A stretch of DNA of 64,000 nt from an uncultured Lachnospiraceae bacterium (GTDB lineage: Bacteria > Bacillota > Clostridia > Lachnospirales > Lachnospiraceae). Of the stretch, positions 26,022-32,783 are shown one piece after another. The stretch spans positions 31,626 to 95,625 of the forward strand of contig CAMZDG010000011.1 in NCBI GenBank assembly GCA_947305245.1. The letters run 5' to 3'. Made by a program: the position numbers and the translations under genes. The first letter of the stretch is position 1; each line of letters starts with the position of its first letter. The notes beneath the pieces were generated by a model. The model did not search any database and was not told where the DNA came from. It was given only the letters and a program-made list of their open reading frames with translations.

Positions 26022-26640
26022 GCATCTCAAGACAATTTCATATTATGATCAAAATGCAGAAAGCTTTGTCGGGACTACCGCAGGGGTTGATTTTCGCGAG
26101 GTACAAGATCGATTTTTAAACTATGTGCCGGTGGGTGGCAAAATATTGGATTTCGGCTGTGGTTCAGGAAGAGATACCAAGTATTTCCTCGAAAAAGGTT
26201 ACCAGGTTGATGCATGCGACGGATCCGAGGAAATGTGCAAGCGGGCAAGCGCATATACGGGAATTGAAGTTAAGAGAATGATGTTCTCGGAATTGGATGC
26301 GGAGCATGTATATGACGGTATATGGGCGTGCGCATCGATCTTGCATCTGCCCAAGGAAGAGTTGCATGGCGTGATTTCGAAGATGATACAGGCTACGAAA
26401 CTTGATGGGTATATATACATGTCCTTTAAGTACGGGGATTTCGAAGGAGAACAAAGAGGAAGGTATTTTACACATTTTACAGAGAAAAGCTTTGCTAGTT
26501 TCACACAGGACATCTTCGGGATGACTACTAGGGAAGAATGGATTTCGGAAGATGTTAGGCCAGGGCGTGAGAATGAAAAATGGTTGAATTTGATAGTTAG
26601 GAATGAAACGGATTTATGCAAGAGGCTTTTAGCATTGTAA
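26014..26640 (+). CDS. Class I SAM-dependent methyltransferase
   Basis: 208 residues. Motif I is ILDFGCGSGRDTKYF (about 44-58), then DACDGSEEMC (motif II) and YDGIWACASILHLPK (about 98-112), as in small-molecule or peptide methyltransferases of the Methyltransf_11/25 group. DNA-methylase motifs (NPPY/DPPY) are absent. The last 25 residues are encoded by a segment that is repeated 0.6 kb downstream. Coupled to the HNH gene by overlap. Substrate unknown. Confidence 0.9.
   Translation: MDKHLKTISYYDQNAESFVGTTAGVDFREVQDRFLNYVPVGGKILDFGCGSGRDTKYFLEKGYQVDACDGSEEMCKRASAYTGIEVKRMMFSELDAEHVYDGIWACASILHLPKEELHGVISKMIQATKLDGYIYMSFKYGDFEGEQRGRYFTHFTEKSFASFTQDIFGMTTREEWISEDVRPGRENEKWLNLIVRNETDLCKRLLAL
26534..26608 (+). 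repeat. Direct repeat copy A (3' end of methyltransferase gene)
   Basis: 75 bases matching 27132-27206 with only four differences. This copy codes for the C-terminal part of the methyltransferase (EWISEDVRPGRENEKWLNLI). Confidence 0.9.
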
Positions 26641-26698
26641 ACAGTAAAGACTACTGTTTCAAGTATAATAACAATTAATGAATGAGGAGGGGAATTAC

Positions 26699-27106
26699 AT
26701 GATTACGTACCGTGAATTTGGCTTGGAGGAATTTGGCAAGATCAAGGAGATATTTGAGAATGAGGGCTGGTTCTCATATCTTCTTGATGATGAGGCATTG
26801 AAGAGGGCTTTTGAGAAATCATTGTATTGTCTTGGAGCTTTTGATGATGATGAACTTATTGGCTTCGTAAGATGCGTTGGTGACGGCGAGCACATCGTGC
26901 TGGTGCAGGACCTGATAGTTTCGCCGGAGCATCAGAAACAAAAGATTGGTACCGCGCTCTTTCAAAATGCGTGGGATAAATATAGTCAAGCAAGAACGTT
27001 CCTTGTCGTAACGGATGAAGATGATTCCGTGAGCAATCACTTTTATCAGTCTTTCGGGATGAAGCCTTTAAGCAAAGCGCGCATGGTGTCATATTTTAGA
27101 GTGTGA
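26699..27106 (+). CDS. GNAT-family N-acetyltransferase
   Basis: 135 residues from ATG 26699 (GAGGAGGGG upstream). Standard GNAT core: LIGFVRCVGDGEHIVLVQDL (about 54-73), then the acetyl-CoA loop VSPEHQKQKIGTALFQNAW (about 75-93, Q-x3-G-T/A form), and FYQSFGMKPLSKARMV (motif B). Known relatives acetylate small amines or peptides. It sits between two copies of a 75-bp repeat and so appears to have been inserted or duplicated as a cassette behind the methyltransferase. Confidence 0.93.
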   Translation: MITYREFGLEEFGKIKEIFENEGWFSYLLDDEALKRAFEKSLYCLGAFDDDELIGFVRCVGDGEHIVLVQDLIVSPEHQKQKIGTALFQNAWDKYSQARTFLVVTDEDDSVSNHFYQSFGMKPLSKARMVSYFRV

Positions 27107-27131
27107 GAGTCTGACTTGCGGAAGGCAACAT

Positions 27132-27206
27132 AAGAATGGGTTTCGGAAGATGTTAGACCAGGGCGTGAAAAAGAAAAATGGTTGAATTTGATAGTTAGGA
27201 ATGAAA
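27132..27206 (+). repeat. Direct repeat copy B
   Basis: Second copy of the methyltransferase 3' end, 71 of 75 bases identical to 26534-26608, lying just behind the GNAT gene. Confidence 0.9.
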
Positions 27207-27214
27207 GGGCGTAG
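27134..27214 (+). pseudogene. Methyltransferase C-terminal remnant
   Basis: Reads in frame as EWVSEDVRPGREKEKWLNLI-VRNERA then TAG: the tail of a second copy of the 26014 methyltransferase, without start or catalytic part. Confidence 0.8.
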
Positions 27215-27236
27215 CCAGAGATGGCTGCGCTTTTCT
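27209..27236 (+). terminator. Terminator of the HNH/methyltransferase/GNAT unit
   Basis: Nine-pair stem GCGTAGCCA (27209-27217) with TGGCTGCGC (27222-27230), GAGA loop, then TTTTCTTT. Confidence 0.88.
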
Positions 27237-27376
27237 TTGTAAAATATACACAAAAAAGAAAATTTATGTTTGTGAAAAATTAATCCGACTTTTTGGCCTT
27301 CCTCATTGCTATATATATGAAAGCCTGCATGGCTTATCAATAGAAAGATCCACAGTGCGGATCGGAGGAGGAATGC

Positions 27377-27517
27377 ATGAAAGAAATAGAAAAAATCGAC
27401 ACCAGTACTTTGGAAGTGTTGGCTGGGATGTCGGAAGGGATATCTATTGATGAGAGGGACGGGAAGTGCACCTGGTGTATCTGTACGAGCATTTATTTCG
27501 GCGAGGGGGAGGGATGA
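27377..27517 (+). CDS. RiPP-precursor-like peptide with Cys/Thr/Ser-rich core
   Basis: 46 residues. GGAGGAGG at 27364-27371 is a near-perfect ribosome site for ATG 27377; an out-of-frame ATG at 27373 is closer but reads only 25 codons. The first 30 residues are an acidic, leader-like helix (MKEIEKIDTSTLEVLAGM), the rest a short segment KCTWCICTSIYF with three Cys, two Thr and one Ser, then GEGEG. That split is typical of precursors of thiopeptides, azole peptides or lanthipeptides. No modifying enzyme or exporter is recognisable in the window, so class cannot be set. A 5-bp hairpin (GATCC/GGATC) lies right before the ribosome site. Too small for routine gene calling. Confidence 0.6.
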   Translation: MKEIEKIDTSTLEVLAGMSEGISIDERDGKCTWCICTSIYFGEGEG

Positions 27518-27553
27518 GGCAAGGGGTTGATGTGAGGAATAGATGGCTATGAT

Positions 27554-27580
27554 ATAACGATATTGCGTTAATAACGATAT
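27554..27580 (+). repeat. Operator-like repeats
   Basis: ATAACGATAT occurs at 27554-27563 and 27571-27580 (period 17), with palindrome CGTTA-A-TAACG (27566-27576) between. It lies upstream of a TTGACA (27588-27593) and the small-gene cluster; a repressor site is likely but unproven. Confidence 0.4.
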
Positions 27581-27701
27581 AAGGTTTTTGACAAGAGCGG
27601 GTTTGAGAGAAGACTTTTGGACATAAAAAGATTTAGAATCCAAAATATAAGGAGGAAGGTACAGTAATAGCTTGTTTGGCCTTTTGAAAGGAGGGCGCAA
27701 T

Positions 27702-27890
27702 ATGGGTGACAATTATGATTTCAATGATGATTGGGAGATGAACAGAGTGTTTCCGGAAGAGTACTCCGGCATGGATGAGTGGAGATCCGAGCATGGGCGG
27801 ATCAGCGGATTTGGCAGTGGGTTGTTTGATTGGTGGATCTTGGCGTTTATTGTGATAGGGGTTTTAGACATCATCGCGAAGCTCCTGTAG
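27702..27890 (+). CDS. Small membrane-anchored member of the acidic-protein family
   Basis: 62 residues, GAAAGGAGGG upstream. The N-terminal 36 residues include VFPEEYSGMDEWRSEHG, a variant of PEEYDSIEEYELEHG in the proteins at 20699 and 28516. Here the acidic tail is replaced by a transmembrane helix (LFDWWILAFIVIGVLDIIAK). It thus looks like a membrane version of the same domain. Role unknown. Confidence 0.75.
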   Translation: MGDNYDFNDDWEMNRVFPEEYSGMDEWRSEHGRISGFGSGLFDWWILAFIVIGVLDIIAKLL

Positions 27891-27968
27891 GTCTTAATGG
27901 GGCTCCGCGTGCGTGATAATTGGAATTCGTAACTGTCGTGGATCGTTTATAAGAGTGGAGGCGATGTT

Positions 27969-28169
27969 ATGAGTAAGATCGAATGGAGACAGTGCAAACG
28001 CAAGAACAGGTACAGAGACATGCATGCGGTGAATCAGTACAAGAAAATGTGTGAGCGGTCCAGGGGCAAGAAGCTGGATTTCTACTGGTGCGATATTTGC
28101 AACGGGTACCATCTTACCAGCCTGGAGGCGACGGAGGCGAACGGGTACAAGCTGAGGATGGCGGATTAA
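27969..28169 (+). CDS. Small basic protein with a Cys-His finger
   Basis: 66 residues; GTGGAGG upstream. Very basic first half (KCKRKNRYRDM-like: EWRQCKRKNRYRDMHAVNQY), then FYWCDICNGYHLTS, a C-x2-C-x3-H zinc site common in small phage and mobile-element proteins. Probably a nucleic-acid-binding microprotein. It belongs to a run of small genes (27702-28746), each with its own strong ribosome site. Confidence 0.7.
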   Translation: MSKIEWRQCKRKNRYRDMHAVNQYKKMCERSRGKKLDFYWCDICNGYHLTSLEATEANGYKLRMAD

Positions 28170-28239
28170 CAGGACATGACGATTACGGATTAAACAGACA
28201 GTGGCCTTAGAATGGTGGCAGCGTCAGGGAGGTGACGAT

Positions 28240-28416
28240 ATGAATGATTTTATGATCCATGGAAGTACGCAAAATAATATGCAAAACAGTGCGCAGGGCG
28301 GTGGCGGCGGTGGCATTGCAGATGTGCTTTTTCTTGCACTTTTGGCGCTGATGTTCGTTTGCCCGCCGATCATGCTGCTGGTGTTTTTGGGGTGTTTATT
28401 GAATGATATCTTTTGA
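28240..28416 (+). CDS. Small glycine-linker membrane protein
   Basis: 58 residues from ATG 28240 (GGGAGGTGACGAT upstream; the frame runs up to 28201 without a ribosome site). A polar N-terminus with N/Q and a GGGGGG linker leads into a long hydrophobic helix (ADVLFLALLALMFVCPPIML, then VFLGCLL). One or two membrane passes. Unknown function; could be a small secreted or pore-type peptide. Confidence 0.65.
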   Translation: MNDFMIHGSTQNNMQNSAQGGGGGGIADVLFLALLALMFVCPPIMLLVFLGCLLNDIF

Positions 28417-28515
28417 TTTTGGGTGAAGACCTGAGAGGGGGCAGGGCGTCGCTTGTTTTTCCATGTTCGCTCAGCTAATACATTAGTCTAGGAATTTTGA
28501 TGGGAGGTAAACGGG

Positions 28516-28746
28516 ATGGGATTGTTCGGTGATGATAAGTTTATGGATGACGAGGATTATTTGCTTTCGAGGACGGAGCCGGAGGAGTATGACAGCATAG
28601 AGGAATATGAGCTGGAGCATGGGGAACTCGGCGGCTCGAGAAAGTATAAGTATGACGAGTTCGATGATGACGATGATGACGACGATGATGACGATGATGA
28701 TTATGGGGATGACTTTGGGGACGATGACGACGAGGATGAGTTCTAG
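28516..28746 (+). CDS. Small acidic protein, family A copy 2
   Basis: 76 residues, GATGGGAGG upstream. The first 38 residues match the 20699 protein almost exactly (DKFMDDEDYLLSRTEPEEYD, then SIEEYELEHG). The tail is a longer, nearly pure D/E tract encoded by GAY repeats prone to slippage. Possible roles are metal binding or nucleic-acid mimicry, both guesses. Confidence 0.75.
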   Translation: MGLFGDDKFMDDEDYLLSRTEPEEYDSIEEYELEHGELGGSRKYKYDEFDDDDDDDDDDDDDYGDDFGDDDDEDEF

Positions 28747-28779
28747 GGGCGCGGCGTTATGAGCGGGAAGGAGGTCCGA

Positions 28780-29580
28780 GTGAAGATTATCGACATACAC
28801 ACGCACATAGTATATGGGATTGATGATGGCGCTGCGGACCTTGATGAGACGCTGAAACTGATGGGGCTGGCATATGAGCAGGGCGTGCGCGGGATATTTT
28901 GCACGAATCACAGTTATGGCATGAGCTTCGGGGAGAATTACAAGAATTATCATGAAAGGTTTGAGGAGCTGAAGGAAAAGGCGGCGGAGAAGTATCCCGG
29001 GCTCGGGTTGTATAAGGGGTGCGAGGTGCTGTGTTATAAAGATGAGATGCCTGAGATCATGGAGCGTGTTCATAGCGGCATGTATCCGTCCATGAATGGG
29101 ACGAAGTGCCTGCTGATGGAATTTGACCCGAAGGGGACGAGGGGGATGGACGAGGCATGTGCTTGCGCGCAGTATGCGCTGGACTCGGGCTACGTGCCTA
29201 TAATCGCGCATGCGGAGAGGTACAATCCCTTTTATGATGACCCGCTGCAGGATGTTATTCGGCTGCGCGAGATGGGCTGCCTGGTGCAGATCAATCTTTA
29301 CAGCGTGGAGCAGGACAGGTCCATTCGAAAGGAGCTCGCGAACCTCTTCCTGAAGCATCATCAGGTCGATCTCGTCGGCACGGATACCCATAGCCTTGGC
29401 TACAAACGCACCGAGGCTCTGATCGGGGCGGAGGCGCTGGAACGGAAGTATGGGAAGGAATACGCAGAGGAAGTTTTGTGGAAGAAGGCGGAGAGGATGA
29501 TTGGGGCGGACAAGCCGATAGCCGGCCGCACTGCCTCAATAAAGAATTCCTCTTGCATAGCTAATAATGGTATGCTATAG
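28780..29580 (+). CDS. PHP-domain phosphatase, CpsB/YwqE-like
   Basis: 266 residues from GTG 28780, chosen because AAGGAGGT at 28768-28775 is ideally placed; the ATG at 28759 lies before that site. PHP metal motifs: IDIHTHIVYGIDDGA (residues 3-17), CTNHSYG, CEVL, AHAERYNPF and VGTDTHSLG near the C-terminus. The D-I-H-x-H-I start with GIDDG is the mark of CpsB/YwqE protein-tyrosine phosphatases that counter bacterial tyrosine kinases of capsule loci. No kinase or capsule gene is near, so the substrate may differ; other PHP enzymes hydrolyse histidinol phosphate or nucleic acids. Transcription may end at the hairpin at 29644. Confidence 0.85.
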   Translation: MKIIDIHTHIVYGIDDGAADLDETLKLMGLAYEQGVRGIFCTNHSYGMSFGENYKNYHERFEELKEKAAEKYPGLGLYKGCEVLCYKDEMPEIMERVHSGMYPSMNGTKCLLMEFDPKGTRGMDEACACAQYALDSGYVPIIAHAERYNPFYDDPLQDVIRLREMGCLVQINLYSVEQDRSIRKELANLFLKHHQVDLVGTDTHSLGYKRTEALIGAEALERKYGKEYAEEVLWKKAERMIGADKPIAGRTASIKNSSCIANNGML

Positions 29581-29581
29581 T
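29553..29581 (+). promoter_or_regulatory. Promoter of a short antisense RNA
   Basis: TTGCAT (29553-29558), 17 bases, TATAGT (29576-29581). It points toward the 3' end of the toxin-like gene and should start an RNA near 29588. Confidence 0.65.
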
Positions 29582-29592
29582 CATGTTAAAGG

Positions 29593-29617
29593 GGAAAGCC
29601 ATAGAGGCGGCTACCCT
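29593..29617. repeat. Inverted repeat arm 1 flanking the toxin locus
   Basis: The segment starting GGAAAGCCATAGAG and ending GGCGGCTACCCT is the reverse complement of 29820-29848 apart from a CAAG insertion and one base. Both convergent RNAs therefore begin with almost the same sequence. Confidence 0.8.
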
Positions 29618-29643
29618 TTATAGTTTAGGTGTTACTATGTAAC

Positions 29644-29674
29644 AGCCGTCAACTACTCCGAATAGTTGGCGGCT
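29644..29674 (+). terminator. Terminator shared by toxin and antisense RNAs
   Basis: AGCCGTCAACTA (29644-29655) pairs with TAGTTGGCGGCT (29663-29674), 12 bp with one G-T. The U-rich tail is on the + side. The stop codon of the minus-strand toxin lies within the stem. Confidence 0.8.
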
Positions 29675-29768
29675 ATTTTCCTTTACCCTTAACGATTGCA
29701 TAAATCAAACCGATAAGGGCTACAATGAAGATACCGATCTGAATTAGTTCAGCATAAGTAACATACAT
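29673..29768 (-). CDS. Holin-like type I toxin (Hol_Tox-like)
   Basis: 31 residues on the minus strand, with AAAGGAGGG at proper spacing (an in-frame ATG two codons upstream is too close to it). The peptide MYVTYAELIQIGIFIVALIG then LIYAIVKGKGK is a single membrane helix with a short polar start and basic tail. This is the form of the putative holin-like toxins (start M-x-TYxxL-x2-IGIFIVALIxL). Such peptides depolarise membranes when an antisense RNA fails to silence them. A convergent short RNA with terminator is present. The 5' leader is about 90 bases and contains a GGAGGGA/TCCCTCC hairpin that could hide the ribosome site. Confidence 0.8.
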   Translation of the reverse strand: MYVTYAELIQIGIFIVALIGLIYAIVKGKGK

Positions 29769-29819
29769 TGTCATCACCCTCCTTTCTTTCGTTTGGAGGG
29801 AGATTCCCTCCTGTAGTGG

Positions 29820-29848
29820 AGGGTAGCCGCCTTGCTCTATGACTTTCC
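29820..29848. repeat. Inverted repeat arm 2 (toxin leader)
   Basis: Reverse-complement partner of 29593-29617, located in the 5' leader of the minus-strand toxin-like mRNA. A TTGACA lies further upstream on that strand (29872-29877) but its -10 partner is poor. Confidence 0.75.
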
Positions 29849-29917
29849 TTGTCTTTGAATCAGAAATTATGTGTCAATAGATTTTTCGAGAGGGGAGGAG
29901 AAAGTGGAGTAGATCAT

Positions 29918-29953
29918 AATGACCCACAAACCCCGTCCCTGGGGGTCATTTTT
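29918..29953 (+). terminator. Terminator-like hairpin containing a repeated 22-mer
   Basis: AATGACCC (29918-29925) pairs with GGGTCATT (29943-29950), then T. The loop and inner arm carry CCACAAACCCCGTCCCTGGG, which recurs at 44908-44929. The stretch 29954-30209 holds no other gene I can support. Confidence 0.6.
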
Positions 29954-30209
29954 GTGTGTTTTGAGTGATTATGACTTGACGCCTTTTTGGTTTTATTCTA
30001 TAATTCTTTTTATCAGGGAGGGCGACCCTTCAGCGGATGCCCTCCATTCACTTCTAATTGGCACTTCGGCCAATTTTCCACTATTTGACTGGACGCGGGC
30101 ATGGCTTTTTTTGCGTGCCGGGATTATGCGATGAAGGGACCATCCGCGGGAGAACTGGCCGGCTGGCGTCCAACGATTTCATGCACGGAAAGTGCGGAAA
30201 GGAGGACGC

Positions 30210-31184
30210 TTGGGAGCGTTAGATAAAAAACACAAGGCGTATTTTAAGGATCCAAGAAGGTTTGCGGACGCGTGGAACGGTTTGGTGTTCGGGGGACTGG
30301 AGGTGATCAGGTGGCAGGAGCTTTCGGAGTGTGACAGCGTGCAGACTTATGCGCAGGGAAAAGGGATCGAGAGGGTCGCGGACGCGATCATGAAAGAGAC
30401 CGCCGACGGGAAGATACTGGCCATCATGATTCTGGAAAATTACGGGGTGAAGGATTACGGCATACCCATCATGGTGAACCTTGAGGAAGCGCTTGCGTAT
30501 AACGCGCAGGCAAACGAGATCAAAAGGATAAACCGTGAGATCATGAAAGCACTGGAAAAACCGGTCAGCCCCGGAGAGTTTCTGTATCTATTTCGGAAAA
30601 AGGACAGGCTGCGGCCGGTGGTGACGTTGGTGCTGTACTGGAATGATGAGGAATGGGACGGGGAGAATTCGCTATACGGGCTGATCGACTTTCGCGGGGC
30701 GGAGGAGTTGCGGCCCTTGGTGCCGCGGCATCCCGTTCGCGTGATCGACGTGGCGCGGCTCGGAGACACGTCGCGCCTTAAGACGGACCTGCGGACGGTG
30801 ATTGAATGTTTTAAGCTGAGAAACGACAGGGAAGCTTTTCGGAAATACTGTGAAAGCCACAAGGAGGCGTATGAGCTTGACGCCGACGGAATAGGCGTGG
30901 TTGGTGAGCTGATTGGCTCCAAGGAACTGGTTGACATGATCGAAAACAAGAAAAAGGAAGGGGAAGAAGTCGATATGAAAAATATATTCACGGATGTGTT
31001 TGAAGAGGGAAAACAGGAAGGAAAGCAGGAAGGACGGAAGGAAGGACGGCAGGACGGAAAACAGGAAGAAAAAATGAATAATATACAAATTCTGATGAAG
31101 AATCTGAAGCTTTCCGTGAGGGAAGCGATGGACTTACTAGAGGTGCCTAAAGATGAAAGGGACAAACTGATGAAGCTTCTTTAA
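30210..31184 (+). CDS. Rpn-family recombination-promoting nuclease/putative transposase
   Basis: 324 residues from TTG 30210, six bases after GGAAAGGAGG; a GTG at 30192 lies before that site. Core segments LGALDKKHKAYFKDPRRFAD, then PVVTLVLYWNDEEWDG near the middle and GLIDF are typical of Lachnospiraceae Rpn/PD-(D/E)XK proteins, with WNDEEW and the preceding E/D/K positions as part of the nuclease site. The C-terminus has the usual G-K-Q-E repeats (EEGKQEGKQEGRKEGRQDGK). Rpn proteins cut DNA and promote RecA-independent gene exchange. Codon use is more G/C-rich than in the upstream genes. Confidence 0.85.
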   Translation: MGALDKKHKAYFKDPRRFADAWNGLVFGGLEVIRWQELSECDSVQTYAQGKGIERVADAIMKETADGKILAIMILENYGVKDYGIPIMVNLEEALAYNAQANEIKRINREIMKALEKPVSPGEFLYLFRKKDRLRPVVTLVLYWNDEEWDGENSLYGLIDFRGAEELRPLVPRHPVRVIDVARLGDTSRLKTDLRTVIECFKLRNDREAFRKYCESHKEAYELDADGIGVVGELIGSKELVDMIENKKKEGEEVDMKNIFTDVFEEGKQEGKQEGRKEGRQDGKQEEKMNNIQILMKNLKLSVREAMDLLEVPKDERDKLMKLL

Positions 31185-31281
31185 GCAGGATGCCCTTTTG
31201 AAATTCTGTTGCATGAACCATTATGAAGTGATACTGTTAAGAAAGTATAAGCATTGATGGCTAATGAATGGAGGCATGAAA

Positions 31282-31968
31282 ATGAGCGGGAGGCTGTATT
31301 GCGTGGGCGTAGGGCCGGGAGATCCTGAGCTGATGACGGTTAAGGCGGTTCGGGTCCTTTCGGAGGCGGACATGCTGGCATATCCACATTCGGACAGGGA
31401 CGGGACGGAAGCGGTTGCGCTTGGGATCGCGCTTGCGGCCTGTAAGGGGATCGAAGGGAAGGAGCGGATCCCGGTGTATGTGCCCATGACCCGGGATTGT
31501 GCTGCTCTGGAGGAATCTCTGCGCGAAGCTGCGGGAAGGATCAGGGAGGCGCTGGAAGGCGGCAGGTCGGTCGCGTATATAACATTGGGGGATCCAATGA
31601 TATACAGCACCTATTCCTCTTTGGGAAGGATGCTTAAGGAGTGGGGGCACGAGACCGAGTATGTGCCGGGCGTTCCTGCTTTTTGTGCGGTCGCAGCGAG
31701 GCTGGGAATGCCGCTGGCGGAAGGAAGCGAAGGCCTTGGCGTCTTTTCAGCGCGGGGAGAGGTGCCGGACGCGCGGGAGAATGAGAATCTCGTTTTAATG
31801 AAGGCGGGCAGCAAGATGAAGGAACTGAAGGGGAGCGAAGCGTTGGCGGGCCGCGAGGTTGCAGCGGTGAGCAATTGCGGGATGGAAGGCGAGGCTGCGT
31901 ATTACGGGGCGGACGCCATTCCGGACGACGCGGGATACTTTACGACGGTGATCGTAAGACGGAAGTAA
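31282..31968 (+). CDS. cobI: Precorrin-2 / cobalt-factor-II C20-methyltransferase
   Basis: 228 residues from ATG 31282, seven bases after GGAGG; ATGs at 31264 and 31276 are too near or before it. The SAM loop LYCVGVGPGDPELMTVKAVR (residues 5-24), YITLGDPMIYSTY (about 95-107) and YVPGVPAFCAVAARLGMPL (about 124-142) are those of the CobI/CbiL branch of corrin methyltransferases. It adds the C20 methyl group in cobalamin synthesis. No other cob or cbi gene is in the window, so it is an orphan here; the rest of the pathway must be elsewhere or lost. Confidence 0.92.
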   Translation: MSGRLYCVGVGPGDPELMTVKAVRVLSEADMLAYPHSDRDGTEAVALGIALAACKGIEGKERIPVYVPMTRDCAALEESLREAAGRIREALEGGRSVAYITLGDPMIYSTYSSLGRMLKEWGHETEYVPGVPAFCAVAARLGMPLAEGSEGLGVFSARGEVPDARENENLVLMKAGSKMKELKGSEALAGREVAAVSNCGMEGEAAYYGADAIPDDAGYFTTVIVRRK

Positions 31969-31995
31969 AAAGGATAGGAGCAGGAGTGCGGATTT

Positions 31996-32565
31996 ATGGA
32001 ATATTTGGACGTGGTTGACGAAAACGGGGATCCCACGGGGGAGACGGTAGCGAGGGCTGTGGCGCACGCGGAGGGGATCAGGCATCGCACGGCTCATGTC
32101 TGGGTGGTTCGAAGGAAAGAGGACGGTTATGACCTTCTGCTCCAGAAACGCTCCATGGAGAAGGAATCTTATCCAGGGCTATATGATACTTCCTCCGCCG
32201 GGCATATTCCGGCAGGAGAGGAGCCGCTGCCTTCGGCGCTCAGGGAGTTGCAGGAGGAGCTGGGCATCAAGGCAGACCCGGGCGATTTGGAATATGCCGG
32301 CACGTTCCATATAAAATACGAGAAGGAATTTCACGGGAAGCTCTTTAAGGATAATGAGGTGACGAGGGTTTACGTGTATTCGAAGGCAGTAGACGCGGCT
32401 GACCTGACCCTGCAGAAGGAGGAGGTCGATGAGGTTGCCTGGTTTGATGCCAAAGAGGTATGGACCGAGATCCAACGTGACCAGAGTCGTTTTTGCATGC
32501 CGAGGGAGGGATTGAAAGTTCTTTTGGATAAGCTTGGGAAGGGAAGTTGGTCCGGCCAGCCGTAA
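31996..32565 (+). CDS. Nudix hydrolase, IPP-isomerase-like
   Basis: 189 residues. The Nudix box is complete: GHIPAGEEPLPSALRELQEE then LGI (about 69-91, G-x5-E-x7-REx2EExG[IL]). The opening EYLDVVDENGDPTGETVARA followed by HRTAHVWVVRR is that of the YfcD/IDI-like subgroup, whose members hydrolyse nucleoside diphosphate derivatives or isomerise isopentenyl diphosphate. Without the second IDI motif it is more likely a hydrolase. It follows cobI by 27 bases and ends at a strong terminator. Confidence 0.9.
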   Translation: MEYLDVVDENGDPTGETVARAVAHAEGIRHRTAHVWVVRRKEDGYDLLLQKRSMEKESYPGLYDTSSAGHIPAGEEPLPSALRELQEELGIKADPGDLEYAGTFHIKYEKEFHGKLFKDNEVTRVYVYSKAVDAADLTLQKEEVDEVAWFDAKEVWTEIQRDQSRFCMPREGLKVLLDKLGKGSWSGQP

Positions 32566-32584
32566 CTCAATGCGAGGATGAATT

Positions 32585-32633
32585 TCTCCGTTCATATGAT
32601 CGATTCGCAGATCGTATGGGCGGAGATTTTTTT
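32585..32633 (+). terminator. Terminator after Nudix gene
   Basis: 16-pair stem (32585-32600 with 32611-32626, several G-T) followed by seven T. Confidence 0.85.
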
Positions 32634-32644
32634 GCAAAAAAGTA

Positions 32645-32700
32645 TTGACAAATTATTACGGTTAGTGTTATATTACGGTTAACGATATTACAGTAATCGT
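32645..32700 (+). promoter_or_regulatory. Promoter and operator-like repeats of the padR unit
   Basis: TTGACA (32645-32650), 17 bases, TTATAT (32668-32673). ATTACGGTTA occurs twice (32654-32663 and 32673-32682), followed by ATTACAGTAAT, a palindrome. The repeats cover the spacer and -10, as expected for autorepression by the PadR protein. Confidence 0.65.
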
Positions 32701-32783
32701 AATAAGCAGACAGGAACAAGACAACAGGTTTATGAGGTAGGAGGCGCAGGGCGCTTCTAATCAAAGGCGAAAGAGGGCAGAAC

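Larger units (their letters stand above)
29588..29684 (+). ncRNA. Candidate antisense antitoxin RNA
   Basis: About 100 bases from the promoter above to the terminator hairpin 29644-29674 with tail ATTTTCCTTT. It has no reading frame of note and overlaps the 3' end of the minus-strand toxin-like gene, as antitoxin RNAs do in the txpA/ratA and fst/RNAII loci. Its 5' region is shared as an inverted copy with the toxin leader. Confidence 0.55.

Noticed and set aside
29919..30134. 71-codon open frame after the toxin locus
   Set aside because: Starts inside a terminator hairpin, composition is not protein-like, and no ribosome site precedes it.
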